Source: Candidatus Mailhella excrementigallinarum (GTDB lineage: Bacteria; Desulfobacterota; Desulfovibrionia; Desulfovibrionales; Desulfovibrionaceae). Taken from it: a DNA stretch of 64,000 bases. The DNA is taken from contig CALUUZ010000001.1 in the NCBI GenBank assembly GCA_944324075.1, forward strand, positions 310,001 through 374,000, written 5' to 3'. The translations under genes were made by a program, and so were the position numbers. This document shows positions 17,341 to 25,749 of the stretch, in pieces. The notes under the pieces were generated by a model. The model did no database searches. It was not told the origin of the DNA and saw nothing but the letters and a program-made list of their open reading frames with translations. How positions within the stretch are numbered: the first letter of the stretch is position 1; each line of letters opens with the position of its first letter.

Positions 17341-17376
17341 ACGGCGACACCCCGCCGCATGTCAATGCGGCGGGGA
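17341..17376. repeat. GC-rich repeat family R3, hairpin block
   Basis: GGCGACACCCCGCCGCATG followed by TCAATGCGGCGGGG forms a strong hairpin (CCCCGCCGCAT/ATGCGGCGGGG) and resembles blocks at 2695-2726 and 29308-29340. The 383-nt gap 17111-17493 otherwise holds only the chemoreceptor promoter. Confidence 0.5.
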
Positions 17377-17493
17377 ACACGGCGGACCAGCAGGGATCGC
17401 GTCCGATGCGGTGCAGCGCGGAACCGGCGGGAAGCGGGGGCAGAAATGAATTTCGCTCCGCCCGTTCCGGGGGCATGAAGTTCTGAACATGCC

Positions 17494-18408
17494 CTATCCG
17501 GTTCTTTTCCCGCCCCCACCGGAGAACAGGGTCAGCAGCACAACCCCGCCGAGCAGCAGCGCCATGCCTGCCAGGGCGGGAACGCCCACGCTTTCATGCA
17601 GGAAGAAAATCCCCAGACAGGCGGCGCCCAGGGGTTCGCCCAGGCCAAGGGTCGCGGCGGCCGCCGCGGGGGTCTCGCGCAGCCCGGCCAGCGTCAGGGA
17701 AAAAGCCAGCGCCGTGGTGATCACCCCAAGATGCAGGGCCACCAGAGCGCCGGGCAGACTCAGCATCCATGCCGTGGGATACAGAAAAAACACCGGCGAC
17801 AGGCAGACCCCGCCGGCGAGACAGAGCACCATCATGACCGTTTCCGGAGGATGCCTCTGCCCCAGCGGTTTGCTGAACACATAATAGCAGGCGTAGCAGA
17901 AGCCCGCCGCCAGAGGCAGAACAAGCGCGGAGACCCCTCCTCCGCTCCCGCCGTTCCGCCAGTTGAGGAGAATGAGTCCGGCGATGGCCAGAGCCGTGGA
18001 AGCATACCATATCTTCACCGGCTTTTCCCCGAGCAGCAGAAAACCGAGTACGGCCACAACCACCGGGGAAAAGCCGATGGCCGCCACAGTGCCAACGGCC
18101 ACGCCCGCCTCCTGCACACCGCGGAAAAAACATATCTGGAACCCTACCAGCGCCAGCGCGGCGGGAATAACCCGCTTCAGCACCAGTTCAGGGGGCCAGC
18201 CGTCACGCCGGGGCAGCAGGCCGCGCAGCGCGCACCACAACAGCAGGGCCAGACCGCCGCCCATCATCCGCACTCCCCCGATGACATAGGGCGTGGCCCC
18301 TTCCGGAGCCAGCGCCTGCACGAATCCCGTAGTACTGAAGCACAGAGCGCCCGCAAGAACAAGCAGCGGTCCCCGCGAAAGCCTAGCCGACATGGCCTCT
18401 GCCCGCAT
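17494..18408 (-). CDS. EamA/DMT family transporter
   Basis: This 304-residue protein has about ten hydrophobic helices in two EamA halves (GPLLVLAGALCFSTTGFVQA at the first, ALVLPLAAGFCYACYYVFSK starting the second). Drug/metabolite transporters of this type usually export amino acids or metabolites. The start may be 18408 or the ATG at 18393; neither has a strong ribosome site. It overlaps the 3' end of the P1 peptidase gene, so it is probably the last gene of the ferredoxin-flavoprotein-DASS-peptidase series. Substrate unknown. Confidence 0.88.
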   Translation of the reverse strand: MRAEAMSARLSRGPLLVLAGALCFSTTGFVQALAPEGATPYVIGGVRMMGGGLALLLWCALRGLLPRRDGWPPELVLKRVIPAALALVGFQICFFRGVQEAGVAVGTVAAIGFSPVVVAVLGFLLLGEKPVKIWYASTALAIAGLILLNWRNGGSGGGVSALVLPLAAGFCYACYYVFSKPLGQRHPPETVMMVLCLAGGVCLSPVFFLYPTAWMLSLPGALVALHLGVITTALAFSLTLAGLRETPAAAAATLGLGEPLGAACLGIFFLHESVGVPALAGMALLLGGVVLLTLFSGGGGKRTG

Positions 18409-19534
18409 CCGCCAGCAGGGCGGCGTTCAGCTCTCCGTAACGGCGCATGACGGCCTCCACCTCGTCCAGAGGCAGAGCGTGCATGACGCGCCCGCGGATG
18501 CCGGAAGTGGTCTTTGCCGCGCACATGGCGTTGACGATGGCCTCATGCGTGGCTTCGACCACGGCCCGGAACAGCTCATCCAGACTGTCGCTGCCCAGCG
18601 TCCTGATATCGTATATCCGTCCGGTTTCCTCCCGAAACCTGTGAGCGGTGGAAAAGGCCGCGAAAATGTCGCCCGAACCGTTGCCGCAGATCCCGCCCGT
18701 GCGGGCCAGACCCAGCGTGGCACGGCGCGCGAGCCGCCTGCACTGATCGGCGCTGATCGGCGCGTCCGTGGCGATCACCACAATGATTGAACCTGTATCC
18801 TTGCTCGCCCGCTCGCCTCTTTCCTGCTCCGCCTTGCCGGGAATGCGCGAAGCCGGGATATAGCGTCCCACGGGCACGCCCGCGATGGTGAGGTCATGCC
18901 GCTTGCCGTAATTGCCCTGCACCAGCACGCCCACAGTGTAGCCGCCCCTGTCCGCAGGGGTGACGCGGGAACTTGTGCCGATGCCGCCCTTGAAATCATG
19001 CAGGATCATGCCCGTGCCGCCGCCCACGCAGCCTTCCTCGACCGGGCCGGAAGACGCGGAATCCAGCGCCTCGCGCACATGTTCCGGAGTCACGGCCATG
19101 CCGAAGATATCCGAAAGCCATCCATCCCAGGTTTCCGCCACGGCAGGCAGCATCCATTCCGGCACAAACTCCGGCATCCTCTCCCGGTAGCAGGAAATCA
19201 TGGCATCGCGCACCACGCCCACGCTGTGCGTATTGGTCAGGGCGATGGGAGTGGAAAGAAGCCCCGCCTCGTCCATCCAGTGACACCCCGTAAACTCGCC
19301 GTTGCCGTTCTGGCTGAAATATCCCGCACTCACGGAGTTCTCCACAATATCATCACAGGGCACGATCACCGTCACCCCGGTGCGGATGATGTCCTTCACC
19401 GGGCCTTCGCCGTCACGGACAATGGTGGAATGGCCGACCCGGACCCCGGGCACGTCGGTTATGGCATTGTGGCGGCCAGGCTCAAGCAGGCCGAGACTGA
19501 TTCCCGTTCTTTCACAGATTTCACGGATTCTCAC
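18383..19534 (-). CDS. P1 family peptidase (DmpA-like)
   Basis: A GTG start at 19534 with AAGGAG 8 nt upstream gives 383 residues, the normal length for DmpA/BapA-type N-terminal-nucleophile hydrolases. Visible are NAITDVPGVRVGHSTI near the N-terminus, PIALTNTHSVG, GCVGGGTGM, GYTVGVLVQGNYG and GICGNGSGDIF, whose Ser follows the expected autocleavage Gly-Asn-Gly site and becomes the nucleophile. The family releases N-terminal D- or L-amino acids or beta-alanyl residues. It starts 61 nt after the DASS transporter gene, suggesting it acts on a compound that transporter brings in (inference). Confidence 0.9.
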   Translation of the reverse strand: MRIREICERTGISLGLLEPGRHNAITDVPGVRVGHSTIVRDGEGPVKDIIRTGVTVIVPCDDIVENSVSAGYFSQNGNGEFTGCHWMDEAGLLSTPIALTNTHSVGVVRDAMISCYRERMPEFVPEWMLPAVAETWDGWLSDIFGMAVTPEHVREALDSASSGPVEEGCVGGGTGMILHDFKGGIGTSSRVTPADRGGYTVGVLVQGNYGKRHDLTIAGVPVGRYIPASRIPGKAEQERGERASKDTGSIIVVIATDAPISADQCRRLARRATLGLARTGGICGNGSGDIFAAFSTAHRFREETGRIYDIRTLGSDSLDELFRAVVEATHEAIVNAMCAAKTTSGIRGRVMHALPLDEVEAVMRRYGELNAALLADAGRGHVG

Positions 19535-19595
19535 GACAATTTCTCCTTGACGGACATGCGTCCGCCCCGGAACACCCGGGCGGACGCGAACGAAG

Positions 19596-20981
19596 TTACA
19601 TGATGCCGACGAATTTCCACCACGGGATGGCGATGCAGACCAGAATGACGCCGCAGAGCAGCGCGCGCACGGCCAGAGCGGGAATAATATGCCGGAGCGT
19701 GACCTTGCCGGTGATGAAGATGTACAGAAAGTACACTGCTTCATACGGCAGAATGTACTGGTCAATGCCATAACCGAAGGCATAGAACACCGGCAGGGGA
19801 TTCATGTTCATGGCCTGCCCCAGTTCGCCGATGGCGGGCGTGAAGGCCGCCGTGGCCGCGAGCGGAGTCAGCATGAAATTGACGCCGACTCCCGCCAGAT
19901 AGGCCATGATGATCGACATGTTCTCGCCCCAGCCCTGAAGCAGGGGAACCACCTGCCTGACGGCCCAGGCGTTGAACCCGACCGAACCGCCCACAAAGCC
20001 GATGGCCATGCAGCCGGTCACGAACACCAGAAACATGATGCCGAGCTTGCTGATGCTTTCACCGTCCAGAATATCAATGCCGGGCAGGTAGCAGAGCATG
20101 GCCAGCACGCAGAAGATATACACGGGGTCAATGCCGGTCCATGGCTGAACCATGAATCCGCCCACCATGCCGAGCACCAGCACCATGAGCTTGATTTCCA
20201 CGGGGCGCAGGGGGCCGAGTTCCCGGCAGCTCTGATTGATGAAGCTGATGACGTCGCCGCCCCCGGCCAGACTCTCCTTTCCCTTGACCAGATACACCGT
20301 GTACATGGACATGACGGTATACACCATGGAGATCAGCGTGCTCTGCCAGGCGTACTGCCAGAAATTCACGGTGATGTCCGTGCCCTTGAACAGCATGGTG
20401 AACGCCCATATATAGGATTCCGAGGTATGCAGCAGCATGAACTGGGGCGCGGCCGCCGCCATGAAGGCCAGCAGCACGATGGAGGAGGACATGCGCGACC
20501 GGGGATCGATTTTCAGCGCGTCGATAATGCCGGAGGCGATGGTGCACAGAATGACCATGCGCGCGAGGATGGACGGCAGAACAATGCCCAGCGCGATGCC
20601 GCCGAGAAAAAAGCCCCACAGCAGTCCGGAAAAGCTTCCCCCGGTGAGCTGGAGGCAACGCAGCGCGAGGCGGCGGGCAAGGCCGGTTCTGTCCATGGCC
20701 TCACCGATGATGACCGCCGCGAAGGAAAGCCAGGGCAGTACTGTCGTCCATGGGCCGAACACCACTTCCGCCGGGGCGACCTCCCCAAGCAGATACGCGA
20801 AACTGAGCAGCGCGGCCACGCCGATGGCCGGAAATACGTTGAAGGCCCAGGCCAGCACGGCCATGCTGGTCATGCCGACAAAGAGCGGAAACTTGGGGGA
20901 AACGTCAACAGGCGAGCAGAGATAAAGAATGACGGGCAGAAACAGGGTCACAGGCCAGCGAAGCAGGGCAAGGTTTTTCAT
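19596..20981 (-). CDS. DASS/SLC13-type anion symporter
   Basis: This 461-residue polytopic membrane protein resembles divalent anion:sodium symporters and CitT-like exchangers: ILYLCSPVDVSPKFPLFVGM at the start, a repeated topology, SFAAVIIGEAMDRTGLARR, and a late helix pair FMLTPLAATAAFTPAIGEL. The transported anion (dicarboxylate, sulfonate or other) is not evident. A GAGAGGA site precedes the ATG. It lies 261 nt downstream of an AprA-like flavoprotein gene, with an R1 repeat between, and recalls the transporter at 46495-48021 that precedes a paralogous flavoprotein. Confidence 0.88.
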   Translation of the reverse strand: MKNLALLRWPVTLFLPVILYLCSPVDVSPKFPLFVGMTSMAVLAWAFNVFPAIGVAALLSFAYLLGEVAPAEVVFGPWTTVLPWLSFAAVIIGEAMDRTGLARRLALRCLQLTGGSFSGLLWGFFLGGIALGIVLPSILARMVILCTIASGIIDALKIDPRSRMSSSIVLLAFMAAAAPQFMLLHTSESYIWAFTMLFKGTDITVNFWQYAWQSTLISMVYTVMSMYTVYLVKGKESLAGGGDVISFINQSCRELGPLRPVEIKLMVLVLGMVGGFMVQPWTGIDPVYIFCVLAMLCYLPGIDILDGESISKLGIMFLVFVTGCMAIGFVGGSVGFNAWAVRQVVPLLQGWGENMSIIMAYLAGVGVNFMLTPLAATAAFTPAIGELGQAMNMNPLPVFYAFGYGIDQYILPYEAVYFLYIFITGKVTLRHIIPALAVRALLCGVILVCIAIPWWKFVGIM

Positions 20982-21047
20982 GGCGTCCTCTCACGAATAA
21001 TTTCACATCAGAGCTTTTTCGTTTTGAAAATTCTCCCGGAATCGGGC

Positions 21048-21192
21048 GAAGCGAGACTCCGCCGCGACGCCTCCTCTTCTCCGGTGCCGCCGCAATTCAC
21101 TTGCGGCATCAAGCTCCGGAGGAGGCGTGAACCTGCGGGCCGGAGCACAGGTTCCTGACGTCAGATATTTTCAACGGCAAAACGCTCTGGAG
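21048..21192 (-). repeat. Dispersed repeat family R1, copy E
   Basis: Read on the minus strand it begins CTCCAGAGCGTTTTGCCGTTG and contains AAATATCTG, CGCAGGTTCACGCCTCC, CCGCAAGTGAATTGCGG and GCGGAGTCTCGC. The terminal GAGCATTTC hairpin is not evident. It separates the flavoprotein and DASS transporter genes. Confidence 0.75.
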
Positions 21193-21242
21193 ACCGGCAT
21201 GCTCCCCGGCGTCCGGGGCCGGGAAGCATGCCCCTGTCATAA

Positions 21243-22922
21243 TCAGCGCAGTCTTTCCCTCCACTCCGTCCTTGCTTCACCGCCTTCCTTCCATACGCGC
21301 AGAAACTTGTCGCGCAGCAGGGGGTTGGTGAAGGTATAGTCCGATCGGATATGACGGCCGCGGCTTTCCCTGCGTTCACGGGCGGAAATCATCAGCGCCT
21401 GTCCGAGATCGAGCAGATTCAGCACTTCCGCTGCACGCATCAGCTCATGCGCGTCACCGGCATACATATCCCTCTCGATCTTCACGCGCAGGTCTCCCAG
21501 ATACTTGATCCCGGCGCTGAGCATGGTGTCGGAACGCACACGGTGCGGACCGCAGTCGGCATATTCCGTCATGATCTGCTGAAGCGCGAAGTTGGCTTCC
21601 TGCCATGACGCGCCCGCCGCTCCGCCCCGGCGCTCGTAGATGCCGCTGTAGAACGCCATGCGCTCCGCGGCATTTTCCGGATCGGCGGAAGGCAGGGCGC
21701 GGCTCTGACAGTCGGCGGCATGGTGCCCGGCGATCCAGCCGTACACGGCGGCCGCGCCTATGTCGCCGCTGATGTTGCCCATCATGTCCCCGGCGGCGAA
21801 CAGACCGCGCACGCTGCTCTCGCCGTTGATGTCGATCTCGATGCCGTTCGTCACGAGATTGGCCTCGTACTGGCCGAATTCCACCGCATGCCTGCCGGGA
21901 TCAATGCCTTCCCTGTCCATATAGTCCAGCAGCGCGGTCAGACCTTCGCACTTCATGGCCCAGCGCATGTGCTCCAGGTCTTCCCTGCTCGCGCCGGAAC
22001 AGTCCATATAGGCAGGACCTGTGCCGCGCAGCTTGAGGTCGGTGAAGGCGGAGGACCACACGTCGCTGGTCATGTCCCCTGTTTCCACATTGGGCCTGGT
22101 GATGAAGGGGCCGACAGGACGGCCGTCCGGGTAACGGTACACACCGATCCAGGTGGCCTTGCCGCAGCGGGCGAGAAAACGCGGCCCGGCATGGCGGTAT
22201 GTCTTTTCCATATTCACCAGATACGCCCCGATACGCCAGGCCTGCGCGATGGAATCCCCGGTGCCGGAAGGACACATATTGGTGTTGAACATCTGGCTGG
22301 GAGTGGGGTCGGTGGTGAACAGGCGGCTCACATACCCCGTGGCGGCCACCACGGCCTTCGCCCGGACAATGCGGAAGGACGGATCGTCTCCGGTCACATC
22401 CAGCGCCAGGACGCCGGTCACGCCCCCGGCGTCACGGAACATCTCCAGCACAGGGGAATGATTCAGAATCTTCACCCCGCGCTTTCTGGCCTGCTCGGTA
22501 AGCACTTTTTTCTGATTGTGTCCGTCGTATTTGAGGAAGATGCGCGGACGCCCGGGGTAGGCGTGTCCTTCAAAGTGATAGTCCCCGGTGGGCTTCATGT
22601 TGATGCCCCAGTCATTCCACATGTTCACGATTTTCGGGCTTGTTTCCAGAAAGCGCATGACCAGGGGAGTATCGTTGCTGGTGGCGTTCTGGCTGTCCAT
22701 GAACTCTTCGTACACCACGCTGATGTCGCCGTGCTTTTCCGGAATCCAGCACAGAAAATGGTCGTTGCCCGTCGCGCCCGCGCCGCTGCGCTTCGTATTG
22801 GCCTTGTCCAGAAGGACGACCCGCGCGCCCTTGTCCGCCGCCGCAATGGCGGCCATGAGTCCGGCAATGCCTCCGCCGATTACCGCAACATCGGCGTCCA
22901 GTTGTTCTTTCAGGGGAATCAT
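21243..22922 (-). CDS. AprA-like FAD-dependent oxidoreductase
   Basis: The start at 22922 follows CTGGAGGTTCTCC and gives 559 residues. The FAD site ADVAVIGGGIAGLMAAIAAA lies at about 9-28. GAGATGNDHF sits where fumarate reductases carry their FAD-attachment histidine, so FAD is probably not covalent, as in adenylylsulfate reductase AprA. GHNQKKVLTEQARKRGV and GLFAAGDMMGN are family motifs, followed by a helical C-terminal domain. Its partner is the two-cluster ferredoxin encoded just upstream (22964-23218). AprA itself is about 650 residues and needs a larger AprB, so the substrate is probably not APS. A close paralogue lies at 48292-49965. Confidence 0.85.
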   Translation of the reverse strand: MIPLKEQLDADVAVIGGGIAGLMAAIAAADKGARVVLLDKANTKRSGAGATGNDHFLCWIPEKHGDISVVYEEFMDSQNATSNDTPLVMRFLETSPKIVNMWNDWGINMKPTGDYHFEGHAYPGRPRIFLKYDGHNQKKVLTEQARKRGVKILNHSPVLEMFRDAGGVTGVLALDVTGDDPSFRIVRAKAVVAATGYVSRLFTTDPTPSQMFNTNMCPSGTGDSIAQAWRIGAYLVNMEKTYRHAGPRFLARCGKATWIGVYRYPDGRPVGPFITRPNVETGDMTSDVWSSAFTDLKLRGTGPAYMDCSGASREDLEHMRWAMKCEGLTALLDYMDREGIDPGRHAVEFGQYEANLVTNGIEIDINGESSVRGLFAAGDMMGNISGDIGAAAVYGWIAGHHAADCQSRALPSADPENAAERMAFYSGIYERRGGAAGASWQEANFALQQIMTEYADCGPHRVRSDTMLSAGIKYLGDLRVKIERDMYAGDAHELMRAAEVLNLLDLGQALMISARERRESRGRHIRSDYTFTNPLLRDKFLRVWKEGGEARTEWRERLR

Positions 22923-22963
22923 GGAGAACCTCCAGAGAAAAATCTTGAGCAGAAAGTAAAGAA

Positions 22964-23218
22964 TTAACGAACGGGTTGTTCTTTGGGCTTCAGCGTATCG
23001 GCATCCACATAGAGCAGCATGTGGGTCAGAGGCAGACGCAGCTCGATGGCTCCTGCCCGGCAGTCCAGCACACAGGCATTGCAATGCCAGCACTCATAGG
23101 GCCGCTTCACTTCCGGCACCCTGTCCGCACCGGGATGATGACTGAATACCTGAAGGGGGCATATATCGGCGCAGACGCCGCAGCCGACGCACTTTTCTCT
23201 GTTGATGACCGGGGGCAT
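22964..23218 (-). CDS. AprB-like 2[4Fe-4S] ferredoxin
   Basis: This 84-residue ferredoxin has one cluster motif CVGCGVCADICP (about 11-22) and a second CWHCNACVLDC (about 43-53). The CWHC form and the tail LRLPLTHMLLYVDAD are shared with the ferredoxin at 48037-48276. In place of the usual CP the second motif ends DCRAG. It should pass electrons between the AprA-like flavoprotein and a membrane or soluble partner. AAGGAG precedes the ATG; the gap to the flavoprotein gene is 41 nt. Confidence 0.88.
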   Translation of the reverse strand: MPPVINREKCVGCGVCADICPLQVFSHHPGADRVPEVKRPYECWHCNACVLDCRAGAIELRLPLTHMLLYVDADTLKPKEQPVR

Positions 23219-23761
23219 GATCTTCTCCTTCGCAAGAGTGAAAACAGTGTGGGCAGGCTTGCGTTCAAACCTGTGTGTATGATTTCACAAAATGAAGAAA
23301 GAAAAATATCGCATGTGCGATATTTTTAACTTTTTCCGGCGGCATGCGGAGGAACAGGCACGACGCAACCATACGCCGTTTCGGGCAGGCCCATCCGGAA
23401 GACCGCATAACATGCCGGATGACAGACATGGCCGACAGCGCAAGTCCGGTTTCAGGCTTGAAGACTGCGGGAATGAGCATCCGGAGGCTGGCGGATATGT
23501 TCAATTGCAGAAGAACCTTGAATTTGACGCCAAAAGAGAAAGAGATTACTAAAAAATAAAACAGATATGCCAACAAAATGCCCATGGGAGAAATCCCTCA
23601 GATATGTGTTGTGAACATAAGACAGAATCATGGCACAGAAGCAACGCAGTGACTGACTCTTGTTCCTTTCCGTCAAACCGCTTTCACGGATGAGACGGCG
23701 CTGATACCGAAAAACGGGTTTTGTCATCAGCCTGCAGAAATAACGATATGCGGGAGGTCCC
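23219..23761. other. Intergenic region with palindromic regulatory element
   Basis: This 543-nt gap lies between divergent genes (ferredoxin on the minus strand, hemerythrin on the plus strand). It carries the palindrome described at 23302-23327 and AT-rich stretches near 23530-23575. Short open frames here lack ribosome sites and recognisable domains, so no gene is called. Confidence 0.5.
23302..23327. promoter_or_regulatory. 26-bp perfect palindrome upstream of ferredoxin gene
   Basis: AAAAATATCGCA-TG-TGCGATATTTTT is perfectly symmetrical and lies 84 nt upstream of the ferredoxin start. It may be a regulator operator (for example of the Crp/Fnr protein at 25015-25749) or a strong hairpin with a U-tract on both strands. 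Confidence 0.5.
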
Positions 23762-24673
23762 ATGCTCACATGGCAGGAACGATTCAATATCGGGGTAGAA
23801 AGCATTGACAATGCCCATCAGGAACTGTTCCGCATCATCAACAAGCTGCACAATGTCGTGAGGACGGGCGGCGGCAATGCAAAGTGGACAGCAGCCCAGA
23901 CCATCAAGTATGTGCGCAGCTACACCCTGAAGCATTTTCAGGATGAAGAGACATATATGCTCTCCATCAACTTCAGGGACTACGAGGCACACAAGGCCAT
24001 CCACGCCACCATGCGCGAAAAAATCATCCCGCACCTGTATTCCCGCATGGAGCGGGAAGATTACTCCGACGAATCCATCAAGTTCTTCCTGAGTGTACTC
24101 GAAAAATGGCTCACCAGGCATATCATCGGCCATGACCGGGAAATCGTGCAGAAAGCGCTGTCAGATGCCGCCGGAGAAGACGGCGCTCAACCGGAGATGA
24201 AAACGGCCGCCGGAAACCTTCCGGGCGCTTCCCGTCCGACAAGGGCCGAGCTTTCTTCCGCGGAAGGCAGAGGAGGCACAGGATACAGGCGGGGCGTTTT
24301 CTTGCTGGCCATGACCCTGGTCATCTTCGGAGCGGCATATGCCGCAGGCGGGCTGCTGGTGAAAAGCCGGGTTGACAGACTTGACGAGCTGAAGGCCTCC
24401 ACCCGTTCGGAGGAAAACTCCCTTGCCCGACTGAAAGCCGCCACCCAGGCGGAGGCGACTTCCCTCGCCGGGTTGAAAGCCGCTGTTCGAGCGGAGGAGG
24501 CCGCCCTTGCCGAACTGAAATCAAAGACGTGGGGGCTCAGACTCACGACCTTCCCGGATGGAACCAGGGCAATTATCCTGCCGGAAGGCATGAAATATGA
24601 GCGGCATGAAAAGATTGAGGCCGGAGAATATGCCGGCTTTGAGGGGATTGTCGTTCAAATGGATTCAGAATGA
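23762..24673 (+). CDS. Membrane-anchored bacteriohemerythrin
   Basis: Residues 1-130 form a hemerythrin domain with all seven di-iron ligands in place: His19, His58, Glu62, His77, His81, His120 and Asp125. It should bind O2 reversibly, or sense or scavenge it. A linker (130-175) leads to one transmembrane helix (about 178-200) and a coiled coil (about 205-250) made of three 14-residue repeats of the LARLKAATQAEATS type. A 40-residue C-terminal tail ends the protein. Typical bacteriohemerythrins are about 135 residues, soluble and single-domain, so the anchor and coiled coil are unusual. By topology the coiled coil should be periplasmic. No ribosome site stronger than GGGAGG is seen. Confidence 0.88.
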   Translation: MLTWQERFNIGVESIDNAHQELFRIINKLHNVVRTGGGNAKWTAAQTIKYVRSYTLKHFQDEETYMLSINFRDYEAHKAIHATMREKIIPHLYSRMEREDYSDESIKFFLSVLEKWLTRHIIGHDREIVQKALSDAAGEDGAQPEMKTAAGNLPGASRPTRAELSSAEGRGGTGYRRGVFLLAMTLVIFGAAYAAGGLLVKSRVDRLDELKASTRSEENSLARLKAATQAEATSLAGLKAAVRAEEAALAELKSKTWGLRLTTFPDGTRAIILPEGMKYERHEKIEAGEYAGFEGIVVQMDSE

Positions 24674-24799
24674 AAACTCTCTGTCAAAGCTGACGTGAGC
24701 CTCCCCGCGAGCGCGGGAAAGTTCCCTTCAACTGATTTGACAAAGCGCTTTCATCAGCGTTTCCCCGGGCTTTTTCACATACAGAAACAAGGATACCCC

Positions 24800-24935
24800 G
24801 GAGAATTTTGCCATTGGACGTATCTGCCTGCCGGCCCCCATGTTCTGTCCTGCAGGTTTCACGTCTCCGCCGGGGCTTAACGCTGCAGGTGAATTGCGGC
24901 GCGCCGGATGGCCGCCAGCGCGGAGCGCCTTGCGG
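24800..24935 (+). repeat. Dispersed repeat family R1, copy F
   Basis: Starts GGAGAATTTTGCCATTGG and contains ATCTGCCTGCCGGCCCCC, TGTTCTGTCCTGCAGG, TTTCACGTCTCCGCCGGGG, CTTAACGCTGCAG and GTGAATTGCGGCG. The terminal hairpin is lost. It occupies the middle of the 341-nt gap between the hemerythrin and Crp genes; nothing else is recognised there. Confidence 0.75.
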
Positions 24936-25014
24936 ATAAGAAGAGCAGGGATGGGCATCGCTCCGCCCGACTCCGTGAGTGTTTTCAAAACAAGAATGTT
25001 CCGAAATGAATTGT

Positions 25015-25749
25015 CTACATTCCCGCCATCCGGCGGAGCTTTTCCATATCAAGAATACAGACGCTCTTCAGGGTAAAGCGGCCCAGCACATGCTCCCGCT
25101 TGAGCTGCTGGATGGCTCTGCCCAGCGTGGCCCGATGCACGCCGAGCATGGCGGCGCAGCGATCCTGCGTGACGCCGAGAGGAAATTCCGGTTTTCCGTG
25201 TTCAAGAGCGAGAGAGATGAGGTAACGGCAAAAGCGCACGATGAACTCGTCCAGCAGCATGTCGGTCAGAAACGTGTGATAGGTCAGAGCCAGAGTTCCC
25301 AGCGCACGCAGGGCGTAAGCGGCCAGCTCGGGACATCCGGTCATGCTTCGGGCATCGCGCAGAATCCGCCCGGGCACACGCCAGACCACGCTGTCCCGCA
25401 CGCACAGATACTGCCCGGAAGCTTCTTTTTGCGCCATTGCGCAGGCCAGATTGAAAATTCCCCCTGCCTCGAAGGCGATCACCGAACGCTGACGGCCTTC
25501 CAGCGTATCGAACGCCACACGCACCCGTCCGCTTTCTATGCAGAACAGATCGAACAGGTGTTCTCCCTCCACAGGCACGACTGTTCCGGCACAAAAGAAA
25601 AGACGCGTTCCCTCCCGCATGATTTCCCGCCACATGCCGGAACGGATATCCGCTTCCCCCCGGATTTCGGGTACGGCGAACGGCACGAAAACAGAACGGG
25701 CCGCATGCTGCTCCCGATCCCGCCTGTCATATGCCGGAGGCCGGCTCAT
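25015..25749 (-). CDS. Crp/Fnr family transcriptional regulator
   Basis: This 244-residue protein has a cupin-like sensor domain (about 40-150, LFDLFCIESGRVRVAF and VIAFEAGGIFNLAC) and a C-terminal winged helix (FPLGVTQDRCAAMLGVHRATLGRAIQQLKRE). No Fnr-type four-cysteine cluster is seen. The gene overlaps the 3' end of prmC by 23 nt, so it is at least partly read from that operon. It lies near the ferredoxin-flavoprotein-DASS genes. The paralogous module at 46-50 kb also carries a Crp-type gene, suggesting a role in controlling such modules (inference). Confidence 0.88.
   Translation of the reverse strand: MSRPPAYDRRDREQHAARSVFVPFAVPEIRGEADIRSGMWREIMREGTRLFFCAGTVVPVEGEHLFDLFCIESGRVRVAFDTLEGRQRSVIAFEAGGIFNLACAMAQKEASGQYLCVRDSVVWRVPGRILRDARSMTGCPELAAYALRALGTLALTYHTFLTDMLLDEFIVRFCRYLISLALEHGKPEFPLGVTQDRCAAMLGVHRATLGRAIQQLKREHVLGRFTLKSVCILDMEKLRRMAGM

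Noticed and set aside
23344-23559. Small plus-strand frame ending LNLTPKEKEITKK, faintly like a regulator fragment
   Set aside because: No upstream ribosome site, no full domain, and the similarity is too short to call even a pseudogene.
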